This document shows, one piece after another, positions 27,529-35,704 of a stretch of 64,000 nucleotides of DNA. Under the pieces are notes generated by a model that was not told the origin of the DNA, searched no databases, and saw only the letters and a list, made by a program, of their open reading frames with translations. Source of the stretch: Nocardioidaceae bacterium. GTDB lineage: Bacteria > Actinomycetota > Actinomycetes > Propionibacteriales > Nocardioidaceae. The first letter of the stretch is position 1, and every line of letters begins with the position of its first letter. The stretch lies in NCBI GenBank assembly GCA_018672315.1, contig CP076053.1:372001-436000 (forward strand). Direction: 5' to 3'. The translations under genes and the position numbers were made by a program.

Positions 27529-28470
27529 CTAATTGGGCCGAGGCCCGCCTCGCTTTGAGCCTCGTTCTTCGCTCGTCGACTCGGTCGCAGGCTCCCTCGT
27601 CTCCTTCGCTGCAGAACGAGGCCGCTCGGCGACCTCGGCCCGGTCGCGGCGTCGGGTGAGGACGACGTACGCGAGGGCGAGGGCGAAGAAGACCAGGGAG
27701 GTCCACACGTTCAGGCGCAGCCCGAACACGTCGGCGAGCTGCACGTCGTCGATGCGCAGGTACTCGATCCAGGCACGGCCAGCGGTGTAGATCATCACGT
27801 ACGCCGCGAACAGCCGCCCGCCGCCGACCCGCTGCCCACGGTCGAGGAACAACAGCAGGGCCACCCCCGCCAGACCCCACAGGGACTCGTACAGGAACGT
27901 CGGGTGGAACGTCGCGACGTCGGCGTAACCGTCGGGCCGGAACGCCGGGTCGATCTCCAGCGCCCACGGCAGGTCCGTCGGGCGCCCGAAGAGCTCGGAG
28001 TTGAAGTAGTTGCCCCACCGACCGATCGCCTGTCCGAGCAGCAGCGACGGGGCGAGCGCGTCGGCCAGCGGGCGGATCTGCAGACCCATGCGCCGCGCGC
28101 CGATGATCGTGCCGATCGTGCCGAGGATGACCGCGCCCCAGATGCCGAGGCCGCCCTCCCACACGTACAGGGCACGGATCGGCTGCTGGCCCTCACCGAA
28201 GTACAGGCGCCAGTCGGTGATCACGTGGTACAGCCGGCCGCCGACCAGGCCGAACGGGACGGCCCACAGCGCCAGGTCCTGGATCTGCCCGGCCTCGCCG
28301 CCGCGCGCCTTCCAGCGCCTCTCACCCAGCACGACACCGGCGACGACGCCGGCGATGATGCACAGCGCGTACGCGCGCAGCGGCACCGGCCCGAGGTACC
28401 AGACCCCCTGGTCGGGGCTCGGGATCGACGCCGGGACCAGCGCCGACCCCGCCGCGAGGAGACCGGTCAC
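27529..28470 (-). CDS. lgt: prolipoprotein diacylglyceryl transferase
   Basis: Lgt transfers diacylglycerol from phosphatidylglycerol to the lipobox cysteine of prelipoproteins. The 313-residue membrane protein has about seven helices, the conserved GGRLYHVITDW segment, and the Lgt signature GRWGNYFNSELFGRPTDLPW. The last 35 residues are a charged tail (RSAAKETREPATESTSEE). It is the 3' gene of the trpC-trpB-trpA-sco1-lgt operon; its start overlaps the sco1 stop by 4 bp. The two lipoproteins encoded in this window are potential clients. Confidence 0.96.
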   Translation of the reverse strand: MTGLLAAGSALVPASIPSPDQGVWYLGPVPLRAYALCIIAGVVAGVVLGERRWKARGGEAGQIQDLALWAVPFGLVGGRLYHVITDWRLYFGEGQQPIRALYVWEGGLGIWGAVILGTIGTIIGARRMGLQIRPLADALAPSLLLGQAIGRWGNYFNSELFGRPTDLPWALEIDPAFRPDGYADVATFHPTFLYESLWGLAGVALLLFLDRGQRVGGGRLFAAYVMIYTAGRAWIEYLRIDDVQLADVFGLRLNVWTSLVFFALALAYVVLTRRRDRAEVAERPRSAAKETREPATESTSEERGSKRGGPRPN

Positions 28471-29132
28471 GAGGCGGCCCGGACGTCGCCCAGCAGCACC
28501 TCGACGTCCTCGGCGACATCAGCGGAGGAGAGGCCGCCGGCGGTCCACACCGCACGGGTCGTGCCGCTGGCGTCCACTGCGTACACCTGCGTGGAGTGGT
28601 CGACCTCGTAGCCGCCCGAGGGCAGCTCGGTGCCCTTGGTGATGTCCACGCCCATGCCGTCGGCGGCCGCCACGATGCGCGGCAGCGGGCCCGTGACGCC
28701 CTCGAAGCTCGGGTCGAGCCGGTCGAGGTAGGCGCGCAGCGCCGGGGCGGTGTCACGGGCCGGGTCCGTGGTGACGAAGAGCATCGAGGTGTCGGCCCTG
28801 TCCTCCTCACCCAGACGGGTCATCGCCCCGGCCAGCAAGGCCATCGTCGTCTGGCAGATGTCGGGGCACTGGGTGTAGCCGAAGAACACGAGCGTCAGGG
28901 GCGCGTCGGTGTCGGCCCGCAGGTCGTACGCCTGCCCCGCGGTGTCCGTCAGCTGCTCGGGCGGCAGCTGGTAGAGACCGTTGATCGCGGTGCCGTGCAG
29001 ACCGTCGTCGGCGATCGCCGTGTCGCCCGCGGCCGCGCCGCCGCACGCCGCCGTCGCGGCGAGGGCGCCGGCGGTCAGGGCCGAGGCGAGCACCCGGCGT
29101 ACGCGACGGGGACGGTTGCCGTGATCAGCCAC
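28467..29132 (-). CDS. SCO1/SenC-family lipoprotein
   Basis: A thioredoxin-fold copper chaperone for cytochrome c oxidase assembly, or an extracytoplasmic thiol redox protein. The signal ends with a lipobox, LAATAAC, with Cys30 as the lipidated residue. The copper-binding motif is CPDICQTTMALLAG (CxxxC), and the third ligand His is in VDHSTQVYAVD. The start is GTG at 29132, overlapping the end of trpA by 8 bp. Its place between trpA and lgt means it is probably translated together with both. An lgt neighbour makes functional sense because this protein is itself a predicted lipoprotein. Confidence 0.9.
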   Translation of the reverse strand: MADHGNRPRRVRRVLASALTAGALAATAACGGAAAGDTAIADDGLHGTAINGLYQLPPEQLTDTAGQAYDLRADTDAPLTLVFFGYTQCPDICQTTMALLAGAMTRLGEEDRADTSMLFVTTDPARDTAPALRAYLDRLDPSFEGVTGPLPRIVAAADGMGVDITKGTELPSGGYEVDHSTQVYAVDASGTTRAVWTAGGLSSADVAEDVEVLLGDVRAAS

Positions 29133-29919
29133 GACGGACTCCTTCCGCGAGCTCCTCTGTCAGACGGGCCAGGGCGTCCAGCCCGGCCTTCTCCTCGTGC
29201 GCGTCCAGCAGCGCGCGGACGAACGCGGAGCCGACGATCACGCCGTCGGCGTACGCCGCGACCTCGGCCGCCTGGTCGCCGGTCGAGACGCCCAGACCGA
29301 CCCCCACGGGGAGGTCGGTGACGGCCTTCGTACGCGCCACCAGCGGACCGGCCAGGTCCGAGGTGGTCGTACGCGCGCCCGTGACGCCCATGACGGCGGT
29401 GGCGTACACGAACCCGCGGGAGGCCTTGGTCGTCATCGCGATGCGCTCGTCGGTCGAGGACGGCGCGACCAGGAAGATCTTGTCGAGATCGCGCGCGTCG
29501 GCGGCCTCGACCCACTCGTCGGCGGAGTCCGGCGTCAGGTCGGGGGTGATCAACCCGGCCCCGCCGGCGTCCGCGAGCCCCTGCGCGAACCGGTCGACGC
29601 CGTAGCACTCGACCGGGTTCCAGTAGGTCATCACCACGGTCGCCGCCCCCGCCTCGGCGGCGGCCTCGACCGTGCGGAGCACGTCCGCGATGCGGGTGCC
29701 GTGCTCCAGCGCGGTCTGCGCGGCGGCCTGGATCGTGGGCCCGTCCATCACGGGGTCGGAGTAGGGCAGCCCCACCTCGATGACGTCGCACCCGTGCTCG
29801 ACCATCGTGCGGATGGCGCGCTGACCGGCCTCGATGCCGGGGAAGCCCGCCGGCAGGTAGCCCACCAGCGCCGCGCGTCCCTCGGACCGGGCCCGCGCGA
29901 AGGTCTCGGCGACGCTCAC
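29125..29919 (-). CDS. trpA: tryptophan synthase alpha chain
   Basis: The alpha subunit cleaves indole-3-glycerol phosphate to indole and glyceraldehyde 3-phosphate. The 264-residue TIM barrel contains [11 protein letters not shown] at strand 1, catalytic Glu in [16 protein letters not shown], and catalytic Asp in [15 protein letters not shown]. The phosphate-binding loop is [19 protein letters not shown] with [18 protein letters not shown]. It overlaps trpB by 4 bp and sco1 by 8 bp. Confidence 0.96.
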   Translation of the reverse strand: MSVAETFARARSEGRAALVGYLPAGFPGIEAGQRAIRTMVEHGCDVIEVGLPYSDPVMDGPTIQAAAQTALEHGTRIADVLRTVEAAAEAGAATVVMTYWNPVECYGVDRFAQGLADAGGAGLITPDLTPDSADEWVEAADARDLDKIFLVAPSSTDERIAMTTKASRGFVYATAVMGVTGARTTTSDLAGPLVARTKAVTDLPVGVGLGVSTGDQAAEVAAYADGVIVGSAFVRALLDAHEEKAGLDALARLTEELAEGVRRG

Positions 29920-31181
29920 GCGTCCTCCCCGTCCGTACGCGTCGGGGCCTCGGGCATCCCGTGCTCGTCGAACCAGCCGGTGACCGTGCTCATGTCCTTG
30001 TCGCCGCGACCCGACAGGTTCACCAGGATCGTCGAGCCCGGTGCCTCCTGCGCCAGCTGCAACGCTCCCGCGACCGCGTGCGCGGTCTCGATGGCGCAGA
30101 TGAGTCCCTCGGTGCGGGCGAGCACGGCCAGGGCGTCCATGGCCTGGGTGTCGGTGACCGAGCGGTACTCCGCACGACCGGTCGCCGAGAGGTGGGCGTG
30201 CTGGGGTCCGACCCCGGGGTAGTCCAGCCCGGCGGAGATCGAGTGCGACTCCTGGGTCTGGCCCTCGTCGTCCTGCAGCACGAACGTGCGGGCGCCGTGC
30301 AGCACCCCGACGCCACCCGCGCCGATCGTCGCGGCGTGACGCGGGGTGTCGACACCGTCGCCGCCGGCCTCGACACCGACGACGCGTACGCCCGGGTCGT
30401 CGAGGAACGCGGTGAACAGGCCGATCGCGTTGGACCCGCCGCCGACGCAGGCGGTGACGGCGTCGGGCAGCGCACCGGTCAGCTCGAGCACCTGCTCGCG
30501 CGCCTCGTCACCGATCCCTCGGCAGAAGTCGCGGACCATGGCGGGGAACGGGTGTGGGCCGGCAGCCGTGCCGAAGCAGTACGCCGTGTGGTCCACGCTC
30601 GCGACCCAGTCGCGGATGGCCTCGTTGATGGCGTCCTTGAGCGTCCGGGCGCCGTTGGTGACCGGCACGACCTCGGCCCCGAGCAGCTTCATGCGGGCCA
30701 CGTTGAGCGCCTGGCGCTCGGTGTCGACCTCGCCCATGTAGACCACGCAGTCCAGTCCGAGGTACGCGGCGGCCGTCGCGGTGGCGACGCCGTGCTGGCC
30801 CGCGCCGGTCTCGGCGATCATGCGGGTCTTGCCCATGCGCTTGGTCAGCAGCGCCTGCCCGAGCACGTTGCGGATCTTGTGGGCGCCGGTGTGGAGCAGG
30901 TCCTCGCGCTTGAGCAGGATGCGCGCGCCGGCGTGCTCGGAGAGGCGCTCGGCGTCGTACAGCGGGCTGGGGACCCCGGCGTACTCGCGCAGCATGCCGT
31001 GGAACTCGGTCGTGAACGCCTCGTCGGCCATCGCCTCCCGCCACGCGGCGGTCAGCTCGTCGAGGGCCGCCATCAGCGCCTCGGGCATGAAGCGGCCGCC
31101 GAAGCGGCCGAAGTGGCCCGCGTCGTCGGGTCCTGCGCTCGCCAGGATCTCGGCGGCGTCCTCGGGCAGTGCCTTGGTCAT
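29916..31181 (-). CDS. trpB: tryptophan synthase beta chain
   Basis: Condenses indole with serine using pyridoxal phosphate. The PLP lysine lies in [20 protein letters not shown], the phosphate-binding loop is [16 protein letters not shown], and [19 protein letters not shown] is the conserved N-terminus. 421 residues, normal for the family. It overlaps trpC by 4 bp and trpA by 4 bp and forms the alpha2-beta2 complex with TrpA. Confidence 0.97.
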   Translation of the reverse strand: MTKALPEDAAEILASAGPDDAGHFGRFGGRFMPEALMAALDELTAAWREAMADEAFTTEFHGMLREYAGVPSPLYDAERLSEHAGARILLKREDLLHTGAHKIRNVLGQALLTKRMGKTRMIAETGAGQHGVATATAAAYLGLDCVVYMGEVDTERQALNVARMKLLGAEVVPVTNGARTLKDAINEAIRDWVASVDHTAYCFGTAAGPHPFPAMVRDFCRGIGDEAREQVLELTGALPDAVTACVGGGSNAIGLFTAFLDDPGVRVVGVEAGGDGVDTPRHAATIGAGGVGVLHGARTFVLQDDEGQTQESHSISAGLDYPGVGPQHAHLSATGRAEYRSVTDTQAMDALAVLARTEGLICAIETAHAVAGALQLAQEAPGSTILVNLSGRGDKDMSTVTGWFDEHGMPEAPTRTDGEDA

Positions 31182-32017
31182 CGGGCCTCGCTGTGGGAGT
31201 GGCTCATCGACGGACGGGCCGGGGCGTGACGCCCCGCGGACTTCATACGACCCACCGCGTCGCGGGGGTCGCCGTGCTTGACCAGCGCCTCGCCGACCAG
31301 GACGACGTCGGCGCCCTCGTCGACATGGCGGGCCACGGCCTCGGGGCCGGAGATGCCGGACTCGGCGACGCGGACGACGCCGTCCGGCACCTGCCCCGCG
31401 AGCCGTGCGAAGGCGTGCTGGTCGACCTCGAGGGTCTTGAGGTTGCGGGCGTTGACGCCGAGCAGGTCGGCGCCGGCGTCCAGGCCCCGCCGCAGCTCCT
31501 CGGCATCGTGCACCTCGACCAGCGCGGTCATGCCGAGCTCGCGGGTGAAGCCGAGCAGGTCGACCAGCGTCGGCTGGTCCAGTGCCGCGACGATCAATAG
31601 CGCCAGGTCTGCTCCTGCGGCGCGGCCCTCGAGCAGCTGGTAGCGGCTGACCACGAAGTCCTTGCGCAGCAGCGGCGTACGCACGGCCCCACGGACGGCC
31701 TCGAGGTCCGCCAGCGACCCGCGGAAGCGACGCTCTTCGGTCAGGACGCTGATGGCGTCGGCGCCGCCCGCGGCGTACGCGGCCGCCAGCACCGTGGGGT
31801 CGGGGATGTCGGCGAGCTCGCCCTTGGAGGGGCTGGCCCGCTTGACTTCCGCGATGACCGAGACACCGGGGGCTCGGAAGGCGTCCATGACCGGCAGCGG
31901 CGGGGCGTGCGTCCCGGCGTCGGTGACCGCACGCTCGAGGTCGGCGAGGCTCGTACGCTCCTGCCTGGTCGCCATGTCCTCGCGGACGCCGACGATGATG
32001 TCGTCGAGCACGCTCAT
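31178..32017 (-). CDS. trpC: indole-3-glycerol phosphate synthase
   Basis: Closes the indole ring from carboxyphenylaminodeoxyribulose phosphate. The 279-residue TIM barrel contains [17 protein letters not shown] (catalytic Glu and Lys), [23 protein letters not shown], and [13 protein letters not shown]. The C-terminal 15 residues are a His/Ser-rich tail. First gene of the overlapping trpC-trpB-trpA unit. No trpF gene is present; in actinobacteria PriA (see hisA) usually performs that step. Confidence 0.96.
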   Translation of the reverse strand: MSVLDDIIVGVREDMATRQERTSLADLERAVTDAGTHAPPLPVMDAFRAPGVSVIAEVKRASPSKGELADIPDPTVLAAAYAAGGADAISVLTEERRFRGSLADLEAVRGAVRTPLLRKDFVVSRYQLLEGRAAGADLALLIVAALDQPTLVDLLGFTRELGMTALVEVHDAEELRRGLDAGADLLGVNARNLKTLEVDQHAFARLAGQVPDGVVRVAESGISGPEAVARHVDEGADVVLVGEALVKHGDPRDAVGRMKSAGRHAPARPSMSHSHSEAR

Positions 32018-32135
32018 GGATCGCTCCTGGTTCTGGTTCGGGCCGCCGGGAAGTGCGCGGGGGCCACCGGTCAGGTTCTCACGCGTCGCCAGCCCGGCGT
32101 CCGGGCCGGCTGGTCAGGGGGCGGTGCGGGATCGG

Positions 32136-32522
32136 TCAGGGGGCGAGACCCGCGCCCCACGGGGTGTTGCGCACCACCGCGAACGCGAGTCCGCTCACCG
32201 CGACCGCCGTCCAGAGCGCCAGGTCGACGCGGGAGAGACCCCGGCGCGGCGAGCGGCGTACGCCCCGCCACAGCCACCGCACCCAGGCCACCAGGGCCAG
32301 GGGCAGCAGCGCCGTCAGCCACGCGTTCGACGCGACGGCGCCGAGGACGTCGCCGTGGGAGAGGTCGTACGCCGCGCGCAGCCCGCCGCACCCCGGGCAG
32401 CTGAAGCCGGTGAGCAGCAGCACGGGACACACGCCCCAGGCGCCTCCCGCGTGGGGGTCGCGCAGGTGCAGGGCGAGGAGCCCGGCGACGCCTCCTGCCG
32501 CCACGGCCAGCGGCGCGCCCAC
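32136..32522 (-). CDS. DUF2752-family membrane protein
   Basis: A 128-residue protein with two or three helices and the family signature CPVLLLTGFSCPGCGGLRA (two Cys motifs). The function is unknown. The GTG at 32522 is the assigned start; upstream sequence remains open for some codons, so the N-terminus is uncertain. Located in the trp locus, a common position for this family in actinobacteria. Confidence 0.8.
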   Translation of the reverse strand: MGAPLAVAAGGVAGLLALHLRDPHAGGAWGVCPVLLLTGFSCPGCGGLRAAYDLSHGDVLGAVASNAWLTALLPLALVAWVRWLWRGVRRSPRRGLSRVDLALWTAVAVSGLAFAVVRNTPWGAGLAP

Positions 32523-32587
32523 GTGGTGGCGCGGCCCGGACGTCGGACGCGGAGCGCCCGACGTGACCGGAGGCAGGAGCGCGTGGG

Positions 32588-32803
32588 TCAGTGTGCAGTC
32601 CGGCTCGTGCTGGTGCCGGCCGAGCGCGACTCGACGATGCGGCCCATGAAGTAGCCGACGAGACCGGCCGCGACCATGATCACGACACCGATGAGGGTGA
32701 TGATCAGGTCGGGGATCACCGATCCGACACCGGCGACGACCGCGCCGACGAGGCCGATGACGACGGCGGTCCAGGCGGCCGGGCTGCTGCCGTGGTGGGC
32801 CAT
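32588..32803 (-). CDS. small membrane protein, HGxxPAAW (DUF6704-like) family
   Basis: A 71-residue protein with the conserved N-terminal motif MAHHGSSPAAWTAVVIGLVG, two transmembrane helices separated by a short Pro/Asp loop (SVIPDLI), and a C-terminal MGRIVESRSAG. I recognise it as the small protein often found beside trp genes in Nocardioides-like actinobacteria. Function unknown. Its upstream neighbour is the Trp-associated membrane protein, on the same strand. Confidence 0.8.
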   Translation of the reverse strand: MAHHGSSPAAWTAVVIGLVGAVVAGVGSVIPDLIITLIGVVIMVAAGLVGYFMGRIVESRSAGTSTSRTAH

Positions 32804-32918
32804 GGGATGCGCTCCTCTCGTGGTCGCGGGGAGCGACCGTGGTGACGTCTCGTCCTCAGTCTAGGTGCGCCCGCAGGGACCCGGGGTGCTGCAGGGGCGC
32901 TGGGGGGCGAGGGACTTC

Positions 32919-33566
32919 TCACGCCGTCGGGTCGTCCCCGTCCTCGATGGCGCGCCACACCTCACGGGGGTCCTCGTCGGAGGGATCCACGCGTGCCGGC
33001 TGCGGTGCCGACGCGCCCGTGGGGGTGTCGTAGCGGCTGCTCATGCTCGGCCAGCGGGCGGCGTCGCGCACCGCCAGCACGAAGGCCACGGCGGTCACGG
33101 CCAGCGCGATCGCGGTGATCGTCGGCCACGCCGTGGTCGTGCCGCCGCCGGCGGGGCCGGTCTGCAGCGCGGCCGGGTCGAGCTCGGTGCTCGCCCACGC
33201 CGCGACACCGCCGAGCGAGGCGAGCACGCCCAGCACCGCGACCACACGGCGTACGCGCCCGCGCAGCACCAGCACCGCACCCCAGCTGGCGAGGGCCACC
33301 AGGGCGAGTGCGCCGACGAGGGGGTTGAGGTCGGTGCCGCTGAGGGTGCCGCTGACGAGGTCGACCGTCGTCCCGCCCGGGGTGGGGTCCAGGGGGGCGG
33401 GTGCGTCGGCACCGGTGTCACCGGCCGTGGTGATCCAGGGGCGGGTCGCGCCGGCCACCGCCAGGGCGGCGCCGGCCAGGCCGAGGAGAACGACCGGCGC
33501 GAACGTACGTCGGCGCCGGTCGGCCTCGGGGGCGCTCGTGGGAGTCCCGGGGGTCGCGTCGGTCAT
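32919..33566 (-). CDS. Trp operon-associated membrane protein (TIGR02234-like)
   Basis: A 215-residue protein with four hydrophobic segments. The pattern is [22 protein letters not shown], then an extracytoplasmic Pro/Thr-rich loop with [23 protein letters not shown], as in the mycobacterial Rv1610 family. Function unknown; the family is consistently linked to trp genes. Overlaps the end of hisI by 4 bp, so trpE, which usually separates these genes, is missing here. Confidence 0.85.
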   Translation of the reverse strand: MTDATPGTPTSAPEADRRRRTFAPVVLLGLAGAALAVAGATRPWITTAGDTGADAPAPLDPTPGGTTVDLVSGTLSGTDLNPLVGALALVALASWGAVLVLRGRVRRVVAVLGVLASLGGVAAWASTELDPAALQTGPAGGGTTTAWPTITAIALAVTAVAFVLAVRDAARWPSMSSRYDTPTGASAPQPARVDPSDEDPREVWRAIEDGDDPTA

Positions 33567-33952
33567 CGCCGCGAGCCCTGCGCGAGGAGCAGGTCGGCGT
33601 CGAAGCAGGTGCGGTCGCCGGTGTGGCAGGCCGCGCCGTCCTGCTCGACGAGCAGCAGCACCGTGTCGCCGTCGCAGTCCAGCCGCACCTCGCGCACGTG
33701 CTGGGCGTGCCCGGAGGTCTCACCCTTGACCCAGTACTCCCCGCGCGACCGAGACCAGTAGGTGCCCCGCCCGGTGGTGAGGGTGCGGTGCAGGGCCTCG
33801 TCGTCCATCCAGCCGAGCATCAGCACCTCGCGGGTGTCGACCGCCTGCACGATCGCGGCGACGAGCCCGTCGGCGTCGCGCTTGAGGCGCGAGGCGATCG
33901 CGGGGTCGAGCGCGGAGTCGGTCGCGGGCACACGGTCGGTCACGAGGCCCAT
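33563..33952 (-). CDS. hisI: phosphoribosyl-AMP cyclohydrolase
   Basis: Third step of histidine synthesis. The 129-residue enzyme has the metal-binding segment [27 protein letters not shown] (Asp and Cys ligands), and [32 protein letters not shown] is the usual N-terminal core. I use ATG 33952, which is preceded by GGGACC; an earlier ATG at 33970 is possible. In related genomes hisI follows hisF; here a group of ABC transporter and other genes lies between them. Confidence 0.95.
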   Translation of the reverse strand: MGLVTDRVPATDSALDPAIASRLKRDADGLVAAIVQAVDTREVLMLGWMDDEALHRTLTTGRGTYWSRSRGEYWVKGETSGHAQHVREVRLDCDGDTVLLLVEQDGAACHTGDRTCFDADLLLAQGSRR

Positions 33953-33983
33953 GGTCCCAGGCCACCCCATTGCGCCCTCCCGC

Positions 33984-34068
33984 GGGAATCGACGTCTCGC
34001 GAGAAGTGACCCCTCGCGGGAAGTGACCCCTCGCCGGAAGTGACCCCTCGCCGGAAGTGACCCCTCGC
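33984..34068. repeat. five tandem 17-bp repeats
   Basis: The unit GGGAAGTGACCCCTCGC occurs as 34001-34017, 34018-34034, 34035-34051 and 34052-34068. These four differ only at the first two bases. A degenerate first copy is at 33984-34000 (GGGAATCGACGTCTCGC). The array fills the gap between hisI and the ligase-like gene and ends at the latter's stop codon. There are no spacers, so this is not a CRISPR array. Confidence 0.85.
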
Positions 34069-34070
34069 GG

Positions 34071-34592
34071 TCAGAGGCCGGGGCCGGCGAGGAGGGTCGT
34101 CTGCTCGGCGTCGGGGTCCCAGTGCCGCAGCGCGGTGAAACGCAGCTCCGCCACTTCGTCCGCGGCCACGTCGTGCAGCACCTCGAGCGCGCGGCCCAGC
34201 TGCTCGCGGGGCAGGCGGCGTACGAGGCTCACGTGCGGCAGCCACCCGTCGTGACGACGGTCGGGCACGTGCGTGCGCACGGCGAGCACCTTGCGTACGG
34301 CGTCGTCGTCGAGCTCGACGGACCGGGCGATCGTCACCGGGTCGCCGCCCAGGAGGACCAGGCCACCGGTGCGTCCTGTGACCGGGAGCAGGTTGCCGAG
34401 CCGGACCCGCGCGACCGCGAGGGCGTCCTCGCCGAGGATCGGCGCGGCGACCACCGTCAGGTGCGGCGCGTTCGAGGACCCGGCGTGGTCGAGCTGACTC
34501 GGCAGGTCGGCGTCGCGCAGCGCCTGCCACTGGGCTCGCACCACCTCGTCGCCGTCGGGGTCGCAGAGGAGCTCCAGGGAGTGCATGGGCAT
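34071..34592 (-). CDS. 2'-5' RNA ligase/cyclic phosphodiesterase-like (2H) protein
   Basis: A 173-residue protein with the two HxT/S motifs of the 2H phosphoesterase superfamily: PHLTVVAAP near residue 47 and [10 protein letters not shown] near residue 122. Their spacing fits the duplicated-lobe fold. Members act on 2',5' or cyclic phosphate bonds in RNA or nucleotides; the substrate here is unknown. Start at ATG 34592, with a second ATG at 34586. A 17-bp tandem repeat follows directly. Confidence 0.8.
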   Translation of the reverse strand: MPMHSLELLCDPDGDEVVRAQWQALRDADLPSQLDHAGSSNAPHLTVVAAPILGEDALAVARVRLGNLLPVTGRTGGLVLLGGDPVTIARSVELDDDAVRKVLAVRTHVPDRRHDGWLPHVSLVRRLPREQLGRALEVLHDVAADEVAELRFTALRHWDPDAEQTTLLAGPGL

Positions 34593-34672
34593 GGGCGGCC
34601 TGTTCCCACGTCGGCGCGCCTCACCCGCCCCGGTCGCGTCAGACCGACGAGCACAACCGTGCGGACGCGACG

Positions 34673-35557
34673 TCAGGCAGCCCTTCGACGCTGTTGTGCA
34701 CGTTCGTCGGACAGAGCGACGGCGCGTGCGAGGACCTCGCGCACGTAGTCGGCGCGGAACATGACGTCTTCCCAGCTGAAGCGGAGCACCAGCCACCCGT
34801 CTGCTGCCAGCAGCGTGTAGCGAACGCAGTCACGCCGCAGCTGGGAACGTGTGCTGTGCCAGGCGTGGGAGTCGGCCTCGAGCACGATCCTGCGCCGCAC
34901 GTCGACGAGATCGGGCCGTACGAACAGACCGGGCAGCTCGATCGGCACCTGCGGGGTCACGTCCAAACCCGCGACCTGCGAGGCGAGCACCTTGAGCACC
35001 GACTCGAACGGATTGGCCGACCTCGCATCCACCAGCGAGGCGGCGCGACGTGCCGTCGCCGCGCCGGGACCGCGGAGATCGGCCGCGATCCTCTGGACGG
35101 TGAACTCGTCGACGTCACCCGCGCGCACAGCGGAGTCGGCGACCGCCACTGCCTCTTCCAACGGCAACCGCAGGCAGTCGGCCAGGGTGCGCCGCACGCT
35201 CGTGACTCCATCGACGACATCGTCATCGGCCAGGTCCACGTGGTGCACCGTCGCCGACGCCCGCTGCGCCGGTGTCAGCTTGCGGCTCCGTCGCACGGTC
35301 ACGTGCGGCTTCTCGGGTGCGCGGAACACCTCCCAGCCGCGGCGGGGCGCCGCACTCGTGTGGGACAGCACGCCCTGCAGGGCGCCTGCCGTCAGTCCTG
35401 CCTCGTCGATGTCCGCCGTCGCGTAGCGTCCGCGTGCCACGCGCGTCAGGTCCCTAGAGCGGATCAGCCGCCGGACGTCGGAGGGGTCGCACACCACTTC
35501 CAGCTGCGAGCGCGATGCGACACCCCCGAGGAGGCGGACTGCTTCGCACGGATGCAC
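34673..35557 (-). CDS. AbiEi-like wHTH plus DUF559/Vsr-like nuclease-fold protein
   Basis: A 294-residue protein of a kind frequent in actinobacteria. The N-terminal part (VRLLGGVASRSQLEVVCDPSDVRRLIRSRDLTRVARGRY) matches the winged-helix/'transcriptional regulator, AbiEi antitoxin' type. The C-terminal part (about 200-285) has a DUF559-like restriction-endonuclease fold: DLVDVRRRIVLEADSHAWHST, then the hydrophobic WLVLRFSWEDVM. The pattern D-x(n)-E-A-D resembles the PD-(D/E)xK site, with Asp in place of the last Lys. GTG start at 35557. Function unproven. Confidence 0.75.
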   Translation of the reverse strand: MHPCEAVRLLGGVASRSQLEVVCDPSDVRRLIRSRDLTRVARGRYATADIDEAGLTAGALQGVLSHTSAAPRRGWEVFRAPEKPHVTVRRSRKLTPAQRASATVHHVDLADDDVVDGVTSVRRTLADCLRLPLEEAVAVADSAVRAGDVDEFTVQRIAADLRGPGAATARRAASLVDARSANPFESVLKVLASQVAGLDVTPQVPIELPGLFVRPDLVDVRRRIVLEADSHAWHSTRSQLRRDCVRYTLLAADGWLVLRFSWEDVMFRADYVREVLARAVALSDERAQQRRRAA

Positions 35558-35704
35558 GACCCCAGCATGCGCGACGGCGCGCCTGGAGGACTCCGGTCAT
35601 CCACAGGCTCCCTCGCCGTTCGACGGACGTGCGTGAGCAGCTCGAAGAGCTCGTGAGCCATCACCTCGGCGGCTTGTGCACGTCCACCCGCCTGTGCCCG
35701 CGGC

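Noticed and set aside
33984-34068. CRISPR-like array
   Set aside because: The repeats are contiguous 17-mers with no spacers and no cas genes nearby.
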